Assembly: GCF_014217565.1 (NCBI RefSeq) | Contig: NZ_CP043661.1 | Span: forward strand, 6,696,001-6,760,000 | Direction of reading: 5' to 3' | DNA length: 64,000 bases | From: Kribbella qitaiheensis | GTDB taxonomy: Bacteria; Actinomycetota; Actinomycetes; Propionibacteriales; Kribbellaceae | In this document: in pieces, positions 38,627-46,954 of the stretch | Layout of the letters: every line of letters begins with the position of its first letter | Numbering within the stretch: the stretch's first letter is position 1 | Translations under genes and position numbers: made by a program | The notes under the pieces: model-generated | What the model was told of the DNA's origin: nothing | The model's database searches: none | The model's input: the letters and a program-made list of their open reading frames with translations, nothing else

Positions 38627-41600
38627 CCCACTGTCAGCTTGTCCATATTCGGACCGCCGTCCGAGGTGGTGGCAGTGGCCTTGATCTTGTTGCTACCGGC
38701 AACCAGGTTGACGCGGACCGTCTTGGTCTGCCAGGTGTCCCAGTTCCCGGTCCCCGGGAACGTCAGGCCCGATGACACCACCGTCCCGTTGAGCGCGATG
38801 TTCATCGGCCGGTTCGCGGTGGTGCCGTTGGCGTACCGCAGTACGACGTCCGCCGGGCCGGCCGTGGCAGCGTTCACCGTCCACTCGACGGCGGACCCGA
38901 CCGCGTTGTCGTAGTTCACGAATCCGCGCCCGGTGAAGCCCGCGTGATTCGACTCCACCAGACCGGCCGTGATCGTCGCGTCCTCGGCCTCGTAGACCGA
39001 TGGGCCAGGACCAGGTCCACCGTTGTCCGGAACGGTGTTCCAGCCGGCCACCCGAACCGAAGGCGTCGCACCTTGCAGGTCGGAGGTCCGGTACGTCGCC
39101 CGCAGTACGACGCTTTCACCCGGCCAAAGGCTGACCGCGTTGTCGTTCCACTGGACCGGCAGGACGGGCTTGCCGCCGGCGCCGATGATGTGCGCGTCGA
39201 CGAAGAACGCCGGGATCTTGCCGGTGGTGGTGTTCTTCAGCGTGACCGTGGTGACGGTATCCGAGCCCGACGCCGTCGAGGTTGAGGTCGACGAGACAGG
39301 CACCTGGGCCAGCGACGACAACCCCTTCAGATCGGCGTAGCTGGTGGTCGGCGTGTAGTACCAGTCGGTGTTGTTCCAGTCCAGAGTGTCCGCCTTCGTC
39401 GACAGCCAGTAGATGTTGCGGCTGACCTCGACACCGGACGAGTTCGTCAGCACCAGCTTCGCCAGGTACGTCGTCGACAATCCGCTAACCGCCGGGATCG
39501 TGAGCGCGGTCGTCTTCCCGCCGTCACCCGGCACCGAAACCCCCATGGACTGGAAGAACTTCTCCGTCCCGTCGAGGTTGTAGAGCTTGACCGACGCGGT
39601 CAGCCCGGACGCCGTACCGTGCGATTGGTTGACAACGGCAACGGACTTGGTGTCGTAGGAGTACTGGATGTGCAGCGGCTCGTTCGCCTTCTTAGCGCCG
39701 TAGTACGCGCCGTTCTGGTCGAGGTAGGTGTCGAACAGCTGCCAGTGCAGCGAGGTCCAGCCGCTGTTGAGCATCCAGTAGATCAACCCGGTCGACGGCT
39801 TCGACGAGTCGGTGAAGTTCCGGTTGTGCGACTCGAACTCGGCGCGCACATTCTCGTACTGCGTCAGCTGGGCCTTCTTGACGTAGTCGGTCAGCCCGGT
39901 CGGAGCGCCGTACCGGCCGGTCAGGGCGTTCCCGAACAGTTTCAGGTTGCCGAAGGTGGACGATGACGACCGGTGGTACTGGGTCGCGTTCGGGTTCTGC
40001 CAGAGCACATCGAGCTCGGCCGGGGTCAGCATCCGTTGCAAAGTGTCGATCGTGGGGATGTCCGGGCCCGCGCTGGTCTCGGAGTTGAAGCCCCATGCGC
40101 CGCCGGAGTCGGTGTGCGCCTTGTCGTACCAGTAGTTCGGCGGTATCCAGTCGTACGGGCCGTTCATCTTCATCCCGGAGCTGCCGAGCTGCGGTGACGA
40201 CTTCGCCGACGCGGCGGGGATCACCGGAGTCTGCCAGTCGGCCGCGTTCAGCGCGTCCAGGTAGTTCTTCTCGATCGTGGCGTCGGGTGCGAAGTCGCTG
40301 CCGATCAGGAAGGTCAGCACGCTCGGGTGGTTCCGCAGCCGCTCCGCCTCGCCGGTCATCGACGCCTTGGCGGTCACGTAGTCCTCAGCGGTCCAGGAGT
40401 TGCCGTTCTCGCCGCCGTTGACCTGGCCCTCCCACTTGTCGCAGCACTCCCAGCCGGGCATCGTCAGGATGCCGAGCCGGTCGGCCAGGTCGAAGAACTC
40501 GTCGGGTTCGATGTGACCTTCGAGCCGGACGGTGTTGAGGCCGAGATCCTTGACGTACTTGAGCTTGTCGGCCGCGTAGGTGGCGTTCCAGCGCAGGAAC
40601 AGGTCTGGTGACCAACCGCCGCCGCGCACCAGCAGAGGTCGCCCGTTGATCGAGTACGCGCGCCCGCCGCTGCTGTTGAGCGGCGCCTTCACCTCCCGTA
40701 CGCCGAAGTCGGCGTGCGCCGTGTCGGACGGCGTACCGGCTGTGGTGGCGGTCAGGTCGAGCGCATACAGCGGTTGACCGCCCATGCCGGCCGGCCACCA
40801 CACGTTCGGGTTGTCCAGCCCAATTGTCGGGAAGGTGACGGTCTTCTTCTCCTTGACGGCGAGCGAGACGGACTGGCTGACCGGTATGCCGGCGACGCTG
40901 CCCGCGACGGTGGTGGTGACCGCGGCGGAGGAGTCGTTGCGCACGTCGACCTTCGCCGTCAGGTCTGCGTGGTCCAGGGAGGGCAGCTTGGTGACGACGT
41001 GGGCGCCGCGGAGGGCGACCGGGCCGCTGCGGCGGACGAGGACGTCGCGGACGATGCCCATGTTCTGGTCCGGCGGGGTCTGCGCCCAGTCGATCCAGCC
41101 CATCGTCAGGTCGTTGTTCGGGTCGTTCGGGTAGACCTTGAAGGCGATCGCGTTGCTGCCGGTGTGGATCTGCGCGGTGACGTCGAGGTCGTGCCGGGTG
41201 TAGGCGCCGGCGGTCTGGGTCTTGTCGGCGACCTTGGTCCCGTTGACCCAGACGTCGGTGCGCGAGAGCACGCCGCTGAAGTCGAGGTAGGTGCGCTGGG
41301 TGGTGTCGGCGACCTGCAGTTCGGAGCGGTACCACCAGGGCACGGTGAACTGGTTCTTGTCGACGTTCTTCATGTTCGTGGAGAAGAACGGGTCGGGGTA
41401 CTTGTTGTTCTGCAGCAATCCGGCGAACACGGTCGAGCGGGCCGAGACAGGCAGCCAGCCGCTGGTCGGGAAGCCGGGTCGGGTGACCGCCGCGTCGTTG
41501 GAGACCTGTGCGGAGGTCTGCAGCAGGAATCCAGGGATCGGGCTGGCCGCAGCGCTCGCGAACAGGGTCGCGGTGGGGGATGGCGGGGCGGGATCTCGGT

Positions 41601-41703
41601 GCGGGGCGCTGGTGGCGGGGAGCGCTGAGCAGAGCGCGGCGGCGACGGCGGCGACTGTGAGCAGACGGATACTGCGCTGAATTGTGGGCTGCCTGAATTT
41701 CAT
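38623..41703 (-). CDS. csxA: exo-beta-D-glucosaminidase, GH2, secreted, with CBM35
   Basis: 1026 residues from ATG 41703, which has AGGAGG eight bases upstream. Signal peptide spans residues 1-32. The GH2 sugar-binding, immunoglobulin-like and TIM-barrel domains follow in order. The catalytic residues of the Amycolatopsis CsxA type are visible: acid/base Asp in LIGSDFAPDA (about 467) and nucleophile Glu in WGFNSETSAG (about 541), where ordinary GH2 enzymes have Glu at the first site. A C-terminal CBM35 (YEAEDATITAGLVESNHAGF to the end) follows a Gly/Pro linker. It releases glucosamine from the non-reducing end of chitosan oligomers outside the cell. The operator-like palindrome upstream supports control by chitosan-derived sugars. 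Length matches CsxA (about 1030). Confidence 0.92.
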   Translation of the reverse strand: MKFRQPTIQRSIRLLTVAAVAAALCSALPATSAPHRDPAPPSPTATLFASAAASPIPGFLLQTSAQVSNDAAVTRPGFPTSGWLPVSARSTVFAGLLQNNKYPDPFFSTNMKNVDKNQFTVPWWYRSELQVADTTQRTYLDFSGVLSRTDVWVNGTKVADKTQTAGAYTRHDLDVTAQIHTGSNAIAFKVYPNDPNNDLTMGWIDWAQTPPDQNMGIVRDVLVRRSGPVALRGAHVVTKLPSLDHADLTAKVDVRNDSSAAVTTTVAGSVAGIPVSQSVSLAVKEKKTVTFPTIGLDNPNVWWPAGMGGQPLYALDLTATTAGTPSDTAHADFGVREVKAPLNSSGGRAYSINGRPLLVRGGGWSPDLFLRWNATYAADKLKYVKDLGLNTVRLEGHIEPDEFFDLADRLGILTMPGWECCDKWEGQVNGGENGNSWTAEDYVTAKASMTGEAERLRNHPSVLTFLIGSDFAPDATIEKNYLDALNAADWQTPVIPAASAKSSPQLGSSGMKMNGPYDWIPPNYWYDKAHTDSGGAWGFNSETSAGPDIPTIDTLQRMLTPAELDVLWQNPNATQYHRSSSSTFGNLKLFGNALTGRYGAPTGLTDYVKKAQLTQYENVRAEFESHNRNFTDSSKPSTGLIYWMLNSGWTSLHWQLFDTYLDQNGAYYGAKKANEPLHIQYSYDTKSVAVVNQSHGTASGLTASVKLYNLDGTEKFFQSMGVSVPGDGGKTTALTIPAVSGLSTTYLAKLVLTNSSGVEVSRNIYWLSTKADTLDWNNTDWYYTPTTSYADLKGLSSLAQVPVSSTSTSTASGSDTVTTVTLKNTTTGKIPAFFVDAHIIGAGGKPVLPVQWNDNAVSLWPGESVVLRATYRTSDLQGATPSVRVAGWNTVPDNGGPGPGPSVYEAEDATITAGLVESNHAGFTGRGFVNYDNAVGSAVEWTVNAATAGPADVVLRYANGTTANRPMNIALNGTVVSSGLTFPGTGNWDTWQTKTVRVNLVAGSNKIKATATTSDGGPNMDKLTVG

Positions 41704-41747
41704 CGGCGGGGCCTCCTGGGACACGGGGCGGTGATGGGGCCACAGAT

Positions 41748-41768
41748 GTTAAGAAGGTTTCCTATTAA
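41748..41768. promoter_or_regulatory. CsnR-like operator upstream of the exo-glucosaminidase gene
   Basis: TTAAGAAGGTTTCCTAT matches the palindrome TTAGGAAAGTTTCCTAA at 14 of 17 positions. As I recall, an AGGAAA/TTTCCT core is the operator of CsnR-type ROK repressors that control chitosanase genes in Streptomyces. It lies 45 bases before the start codon, in an AT-rich island of otherwise GC-rich DNA. Confidence 0.5.
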
Positions 41769-42032
41769 TTACTCGTGATGCTAACCCCGCCGAAGCCCCA
41801 CTGACAACGGATCGCGCTGGATTGCGCGGAGCGTGGACAACACGCCGCCGCTTCGATGGTGGCCCCGCAAGGTTCACCTGGTGCGCGGTCTCCGCTGCGG
41901 GATTGTGCTGGTCGCAGCTACGCGGATCCCGCGGAGAGCTCTGAGCCGCCCGGTGGAGTGGGGGTCGGATACGCCGAGGGCGCGGCGGTCGGCCAGACCG
42001 CTCAAGGGGTGGGCGGACCCCGGGTCGAGGGG

Positions 42033-42134
42033 TGTACCGAGCGACAGGTAATAGTCGGTCCCTCGGCTGAGGGGCACGCTCAGCCAGGCGGTAACCGGGC
42101 CGCTCGCGGGACCTACTACCTGTCGCTCGGGACA
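42033..42134. repeat. nested inverted repeat (27-30 bp arms around an inner hairpin)
   Basis: The left arm (42033-42062) contains CCGAGCGACAGGTAATAG and the right arm (42108-42134) contains CTACTACCTGTCGCTCGG; they are reverse complements with a few mismatches and one short insertion. The loop holds a second perfect hairpin, GGCTGAG/CTCAGCC. Both strands therefore carry the same peptide-like string YYLSLGTP. It sits in a 776-base stretch (41704-42479) without a convincing gene. A small mobile element, a structured RNA or a dispersed repeat are possible. Confidence 0.7.
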
Positions 42135-42479
42135 CCGGTTGGGCATTCCTGTGCGAACCAGCGTTTCCGGAGCGAATGGCACGCGACGGCTGGTTGGAGC
42201 AGGGGACGCCCATGAGCAGGAACCGGACTGCTCGGCGACGCCGAGCCAGGCAGTGGTCGGGGCATTGGCGGTCGATGAGGCCCGTGCCGGCGGCGGTCGC
42301 GCTCAAAATCGCCATCGCCGCCGCGGTCCGGGCGGGTTGTCCGGATGCACTGCTCGGCTGGAGGTACCAAGTCGCAGGGCTGCCGACCCGAGTGACAAAG
42401 AACCAGGTCCGCCTTGTGCGCCAGGTGCCAGGGCCACTTGGGTGCCGGGGACCGGTTGTATGACGGCGAGGTTGGGAAC

Positions 42480-43242
42480 TCAGATGGGTTCGCGGTAGCC
42501 GAGAGCGGCGGAGATTTTGCGGGCTGCTTCGATCGCCGCCGGAGCCATCAGGGCTACCTGGGCGATGGACTGCTCCAGGGAGAGGGTGGAGATGCTCACC
42601 GCGGCGATCGCGGTTGCCGTGTGGTCGTGGATGACCGCCGCTACGCAGCGGATGCCGGGCTCGTTTTCCTCGTCGTCCAAGGCATAGCCACGGGAGCGGA
42701 CTTGGGTCAGGTCCGCCTTCAGGGAAGCGGCGGTGGTGTGGGTGAGCGGCGTACGGGCCGGCAGGGCCGGTGCGGGTGACGAGTGCGTCGAGCGCCTCTT
42801 CGTCGCGCTCGGCCAGGAGTGCCTTGCCGATGCCGGTGCAGTGCAGCCAGAAGGCCTTGCCCACGCGCGAAGGCATCCTGTACGGCTTGGGGCCGTCGAG
42901 ACGCGCGACGTAGATCGCCTCGTCCCCGTTCAGCAGCCCGACGTGCACAGTGCACCGCGTCTGCGCGACCAGGTCGGCGAGCACCGGCCGGGCCACCGTC
43001 GCCAGGTCCACGTTCGTCAGCGCGTGCCCGGCAAGCCGGAGCGCCTTCGGGCCGGGATGGTACGAACCGTCCTCGGCCTGCGCGACGAAGTCGTGTTCGA
43101 CCAGCGACGCCATGATCCGGTGCACGGTCGATTTGGCCAGGCCGGTGGCCGTCACCACGTCGGTGAACCGGGAGTGCTCGAGCACCGCGTCGAGCACCAT
43201 CAGCGTCTTGTCGATGGCCGAGGGCGAACTCATGTCGCTCAT
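42480..43242 (-). CDS. IclR-family regulator, KdgR-like (one frameshift)
   Basis: About 253 residues from ATG 43242, with AAGAGGTG upstream. The winged helix reads IDKTLMVLDAVLEHSRFTDV, then VTATGLAKSTVHRIMASLVE. The effector domain begins at HVGLLNGDEAIYVARLDGPK and includes LHCTGIGKALLAERDEEAL. At about 42764 the frame breaks: GGG has one G too many. After repair the protein continues LPARTPLTHTTAASLKADLT, RSRGYALDDEENEPGIRCVA and ends ISAALGYREPI. It is the last gene of the kduI-kduD operon, so it probably senses a pectin- or uronate-derived keto acid, as KdgR does. Residue order and length are normal for IclR. Confidence 0.8.
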
Positions 43243-43253
43243 CCTGTCACCTC

Positions 43254-44030
43254 TTATCTCGCTAGCCAGCCACCGTCGACGGCCAGCACGTGGCCGTTGA
43301 CGTAGTCGGACGACGCCGAGGCCAGAAAGACCGCGGCGCCGACCAGGTCCTCCGGTCGCCCCCAATGGCCGGCCGGGATGCGCTCCCGGATGGCTGCCTC
43401 CCGCTCCAGGTCGGCACGCAACTCAACAGTGTTGTCGGTGCTGATGTAGCCGGGAGCGATCGCATTCACCTGTACTCCGGACGCTGCCCACTCGTTCGCC
43501 AGAGCCTTCGTGAGACCCGCGACCGCGTGCTTGCTCGCGGTGTAGGCAGGCACGGTGATGCCGCCCTGGAAGCTCAGTAGCGAGGCGATCGTGATGATCT
43601 TGCCCTCGCCCTGGGCCACCATCGCGGCACCGATCGGCCGGGTCACCGCCCAGGTCGAGTTCAGGTTCACGTCGATCACGTGCTGCCAGTCGGCCGTCTG
43701 GGTCTCGGTGGCCGGCGCCCGGCGGATCGTGCCGGCGTTGTTGACCAGGATGTCGACCCGACGCTCGCTCACCAGCGCGGAGGCAACGCCCTCCACCTCG
43801 GCCGGGTCGGCGAAGTCCGCGGTGATCACGGTCGCCTCGCCACCGCCGTTCAGCTTGATGGCCTCGAGGGTGTCCTCCAGCGCCGCGTCCCGGGCCAGCA
43901 GGATCAGGTCGGCTCCCGCCGCGGCGTACCCGGCGGCGATCGCTGCCCCGATTCCGCGTCTGGCTCCGGTGACCAGCGCAGTACGGCCCTGCAGTGAAAA
44001 CCCAGCCAGGGCAGGCTGTTCGAGGGTCAC
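43254..44030 (-). CDS. kduD: 2-dehydro-3-deoxy-D-gluconate 5-dehydrogenase (SDR)
   Basis: 258 residues, short-chain dehydrogenase. NAD-binding motif TALVTGARRGIGAAIA, then NNAG in DILVNNAGTIRRAPA, catalytic Ser in IASLLSFQGG and YxxxK in VPAYTASKHAVAGLTK. The RRAPA after NNAG and the ending GHVLAVDGGWLAR are characteristic of KduD. It reduces 2,5-diketo-3-deoxygluconate (or oxidises the reverse way) in uronate breakdown. The GTG start overlaps the kduI stop (GTGA), and iclR follows 11 bases on. Confidence 0.88.
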   Translation of the reverse strand: MTLEQPALAGFSLQGRTALVTGARRGIGAAIAAGYAAAGADLILLARDAALEDTLEAIKLNGGGEATVITADFADPAEVEGVASALVSERRVDILVNNAGTIRRAPATETQTADWQHVIDVNLNSTWAVTRPIGAAMVAQGEGKIITIASLLSFQGGITVPAYTASKHAVAGLTKALANEWAASGVQVNAIAPGYISTDNTVELRADLEREAAIRERIPAGHWGRPEDLVGAAVFLASASSDYVNGHVLAVDGGWLAR

Positions 44031-44866
44031 CGAAGGTCCTTCACGTCAACGTCGTCCATGTCGGCGAACGCCTGGTTCTCGCCGGCCATCGCCCAGACGA
44101 AGCTGTACGCCGAGGTGCCGACGCCGGAGTGGATCGACCAGCTGGGAGAGATCACCGCCTGGCGATCCGCGATCACCAGGTGCCGGGTCTCCTCGGGCTT
44201 GCCGAGCAGATGCACGATCCGGTCCGACTCCGGCAGGCCGAAGTACAGGTAGCACTCGGTGCGCCGGTCGTGGGTGTGGGCGGGCATGGTGTTCCAGGTG
44301 CTGCCGGGGTGCAGGGTGGTGACGCCGAGCACGATCTGGCAGCTCTGGATCCCGCCCGCGTGGATGTACTGGTCGATGGTCCTGCGGTTCGCGGTCTGCT
44401 GGTCGCCGAGCTCGAGCCGGTTGCCCTCGCCGGGCTGGACCAGCGTGGTAGGGAAGTCGGTGTGGGCCGCGGCCGAGAAGAGGTAGAAGGCGGCCTCGGT
44501 GCCCTCGAAGACGACCTCGCGCGCACCGCGTCCGGCGTACAGGCAAGCGCCTGTCGTCAACTCGAACTTGGTGCCGTCGACGGTAACCGTGCCGGGGCCG
44601 CCGACGTTCACGATGCCGGCCTCGCGGCGCTCGAGGAAGAACTCGCTGCGCAGCTCCGGCCAGGTCCCGAGCGTGAGCGGGCCGCTGACCGGGCGGGCGC
44701 CCGCGAGCACGATCCGGTCGTGGTGAGTGAGCACCGCGGTGACCGTGTCGGGGGTGAACAGGTGGTCGACCAGGTACGTCTCGCGCAGTGCCGCGGTGTC
44801 GAAACCGGGGACCTGGTCGGGGTGGGTGGCGTGCCGGACCTGGAGAGGTTGCTGAGCTGAGTTCAC
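44027..44866 (-). CDS. kduI: 5-dehydro-4-deoxy-D-glucuronate isomerase
   Basis: 279 residues from GTG 44866 (VNSAQQPLQVRHATHPDQVP); an upstream extension to 44917 would run through the promoter. KduI hallmarks: RHATHPDQVPGFDTAALRET at the start, and the zinc-binding site in MPAHTHDRRTECYLYF (HxH and Glu) and WSIHSGVGTSAY (second His). It converts 4-deoxy-L-threo-5-hexosulose uronate to diketo-deoxygluconate, the step before KduD. The promoter elements at 44875-44901 place transcription start at or near the GTG, so the mRNA may be leaderless. Confidence 0.9.
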   Translation of the reverse strand: MNSAQQPLQVRHATHPDQVPGFDTAALRETYLVDHLFTPDTVTAVLTHHDRIVLAGARPVSGPLTLGTWPELRSEFFLERREAGIVNVGGPGTVTVDGTKFELTTGACLYAGRGAREVVFEGTEAAFYLFSAAAHTDFPTTLVQPGEGNRLELGDQQTANRRTIDQYIHAGGIQSCQIVLGVTTLHPGSTWNTMPAHTHDRRTECYLYFGLPESDRIVHLLGKPEETRHLVIADRQAVISPSWSIHSGVGTSAYSFVWAMAGENQAFADMDDVDVKDLR

Positions 44867-44874
44867 AGAACAAG

Positions 44875-44901
44875 GTTTTACTCGACGGAACATCCTGTCA
44901 A
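44875..44901 (-). promoter_or_regulatory. putative kduI promoter with half operator
   Basis: On the minus strand, TTGACA (44901-44896), a 15-base spacer, then TAAAAC (44880-44875). The spacer contains TGTTCC, a half-site of the palindrome found at 46289. The spacer is short, so the promoter would be weak or activator dependent. Confidence 0.4.
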
Positions 44902-45020
44902 ACCTGGACCGTGTCATGGGCTGAAGATGGCGAGTTGAGGGCTCTAGGTGTTCCGCCCTTTGACACGTTGTTCTGGCCAGTGGAACCTTCCAGGCATACC
45001 CGCCCCTCTGGAGGATTCAC

Positions 45021-46278
45021 ATGACAGCCCTCGACTGGACGGTCCTGGCCGGCTACTTCGTACTGATGGTGGCGATCGGGCTCTGGTCCCGCAGCAAGAT
45101 CAAGACCGTCGTCGACTACTTCACGACCGGCGGCCGGATCCCCTGATGGTTGTCCGGGATCTCGCACCACATGTCCGGCTACAGCGCGGTCATGTACGTC
45201 GCCTTCGCCGCGGTCGCCTACAACTACGGCATCACGGTGTACGTCTGGTGGGCGATGTCGATCGGCGTCGGCGTCGGCATCGGCGCGTTCATCTTCGCCG
45301 CGCGCTGGAACCGGCTCCGATCCAAACACGGCGTCGTCTCGCCACTGGAGTACCTCGCACGGCGCTACAACTTGCCGACCCAGCAGGGTGCTCGCGTACT
45401 CCGGTGCGCTGCTCAAGGTGGTCGACATCGCCGCGAAGTGGGTCGCGATCGCCGTCCTGCTGACCGGATTCACCGGCGTACCGATGCGCTGGGGCATCCT
45501 GCTCACCGGTGTGGTCACGATGCTCTACGCGACCCTCGGCGGGCTGTGGGCCGACGTACTCACCGACTTCGGCCAGTTCATCATCCAGGCCGCGGCCGGG
45601 ATCGCGATGTTCGCCGCGCCGCTGCTGGTCCCTGGTCTGGCCAAGCCCGAGCAGTCGTACGTCGCGATGTCGCAACTGCTGCTGCCGAGCGGCCTGATCG
45701 GGCTCGTGCTGGCCGGCTTCTTCTCGCACACGATGGCGATGGTGGCCTCCGACGCGAACGCGATCTCGTCGGTGATCACCCGCGACCTCGGCCCGGTCCT
45801 GGTCCCGAAGCTGCGTCAGCTGACCGACGCCGGGATCCTGAAGTTCGCCCGGATCGTCACCGTCAGCTTCGTCACGGTGAGCATGCTGATCGCGATCATC
45901 ACCAACGGGCAGGGCGTCGTGCTGAAGATCGTCGTCGACCTGGTGGCCGCGACGATGGGCCCGATCGCGATCCCGTTGATGCTCGGCCTGCTGCCCTGGT
46001 TCCGGCGCAGCGGGTCGCGAGCGGCGATCGCTTCCTGGGCGATCGGGTTGATCGTCTGGACGGTGGTGAAGTGGGGACTGGGGTCCACCGACACCACGCT
46101 GGTCGTCGCGTTGCCGTTGGTAACTTCCCTGGTCGTGTACGTCGGACTCGGCTGGCTGTTGCCGGAGCGGAGGCCCGAGGTGGACGAGCTGCTCGACTCC
46201 CTGAACTCCGACCCGGTGGACGCCGACGAGGTGGACGCCGACGAGGTGACCGCCAGGCGAGCAGCTGCCGTCGGCTGA
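45021..46278 (+). pseudogene. sodium:solute symporter (SSS family), three lesions
   Basis: ATG 45021 follows GGAGG. The protein reads to TGGRIP, then meets TGA at 45144-45146 exactly where relatives have Trp (PWWLSGISHHMSGYSAVM). The frame continues past the stop to LPTQQ, where an extra G in GGG (45386-45388) shifts it; it resumes VLAYSGALLKVVDIAAKWVA. At about 45606 it jumps from FIIQAAAGIAMF to AAPLLVPGLAKPEQSYVAMS, missing roughly 100 residues (several helices) that normal members have. The rest (GFFSHTMAMVASDANAISSV) is typical. It lies divergent from kduI, so it was probably the uptake system for uronates or oligogalacturonate products. Confidence 0.75.
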
Positions 46279-46288
46279 TCGCGTTCAT

Positions 46289-46301
46289 GGAACAATGTTC
46301 C
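46289..46301. promoter_or_regulatory. KdgR-like palindrome GGAACAATGTTCC
   Basis: A perfect 13-bp dyad located 33 bases before the tautomerase start. Its GGAACA-N-TGTTCC form parallels the enterobacterial KdgR box core GAAACA-N-TGTTTC with one A-to-G change per arm. Half-sites GGAACA/TGTTCC also lie in the kduI-symporter intergenic region (near 44887 and 44950). The likely binder is the IclR-family protein of this locus. Confidence 0.6.
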
Positions 46302-46333
46302 GCTAGACAGAACCTTTGCTGAGGAGATCCTTT

Positions 46334-46519
46334 ATGCCGAACATCACCGTCGAACTGCTCTCTGGCCGCACGATGGACCAGCGTCGCGAGTTCGTCGCCG
46401 CCGTCACCGACTCCGCCATCGCCATCCTGGGCGCCAAGCGTGAGGCGGTCCGGATCGTGTTCACCGAGATCGAGAAGTCCGACGTCGCCAACGGCGGAGT
46501 ACTGGTCTCGGACTCCTGA
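46334..46519 (+). CDS. 4-oxalocrotonate tautomerase-family enzyme
   Basis: 61 residues from ATG 46334, with GAGGAG eight bases upstream; the longer frame from 46316 would block Pro1. After removal of Met the N-terminal catalytic Pro is exposed (MPNITVELLSGRTMDQRREF). Basic residues and the fold-typical VRIVFTEIEKSDVANGGVLV complete the small tautomerase subunit, which works as a hexamer. It interconverts keto/enol forms of dicarboxylates. Directly downstream of the symporter and under the KdgR-like palindrome, so probably part of uronate metabolism. Confidence 0.85.
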   Translation: MPNITVELLSGRTMDQRREFVAAVTDSAIAILGAKREAVRIVFTEIEKSDVANGGVLVSDS

Positions 46520-46565
46520 CCCACGTGTCACGCCGGCCCCGCCATGTGCGAGGCCGGCATACGGG

Positions 46566-46760
46566 TCAGTTGTCGAAGGCAGCAGCAACCGACTGCTGAG
46601 CGACCGCAGCGAGCTGCGGCTCGGCGCCCGCCACCAACGCCGTACGGGGAGTGCGCCGGGCCGCAAGCTCATGCCCGGTCCGCGCCCGCGCGGTGCCCCC
46701 GCGGACCGCCACGCCATCAGTACGCGGCGATGCCGGTCACCCTGAGCAGGGAAACGCCCG
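46566..46760 (-). other. possible 3' gene remnant, unidentified
   Basis: In the 435-base gap before asd, one minus-strand frame ends ELAARRTPRTALVAGAEPQL then AAVAQQSVAAAFDN and a stop at 46566-46568, with amino-acid composition like a genuine protein C-terminus. There is no start and no recognisable domain, and other frames here look random. It may be what is left of a deleted gene. The plus strand at 46830-46950 has another short protein-like stretch without start. Confidence 0.25.
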
Positions 46761-46954
46761 CTTCCACCCGGGGCCGGTAGCCCGCCGTCGTTCTACTGAT
46801 GGCCTGGCGGTCCGCCCCGAGCCGCTGACCTGGTGCACGAGGCGCTCGGCGAGGAAGCACACCACGCCAGCGGAGCCTGGTCGTTCGCCCTCGGTCGGCA
46901 CCCGGATGGTGGACTGGAGGCGTTCGGGGGAGCGGGCTCACCTAGGCTTCTTCC

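Noticed and set aside
41856..42215. Frames on both strands through the nested inverted repeat, sharing YYLSLGTP
   Set aside because: The shared peptide is a consequence of the inverted repeat and not evidence of coding.
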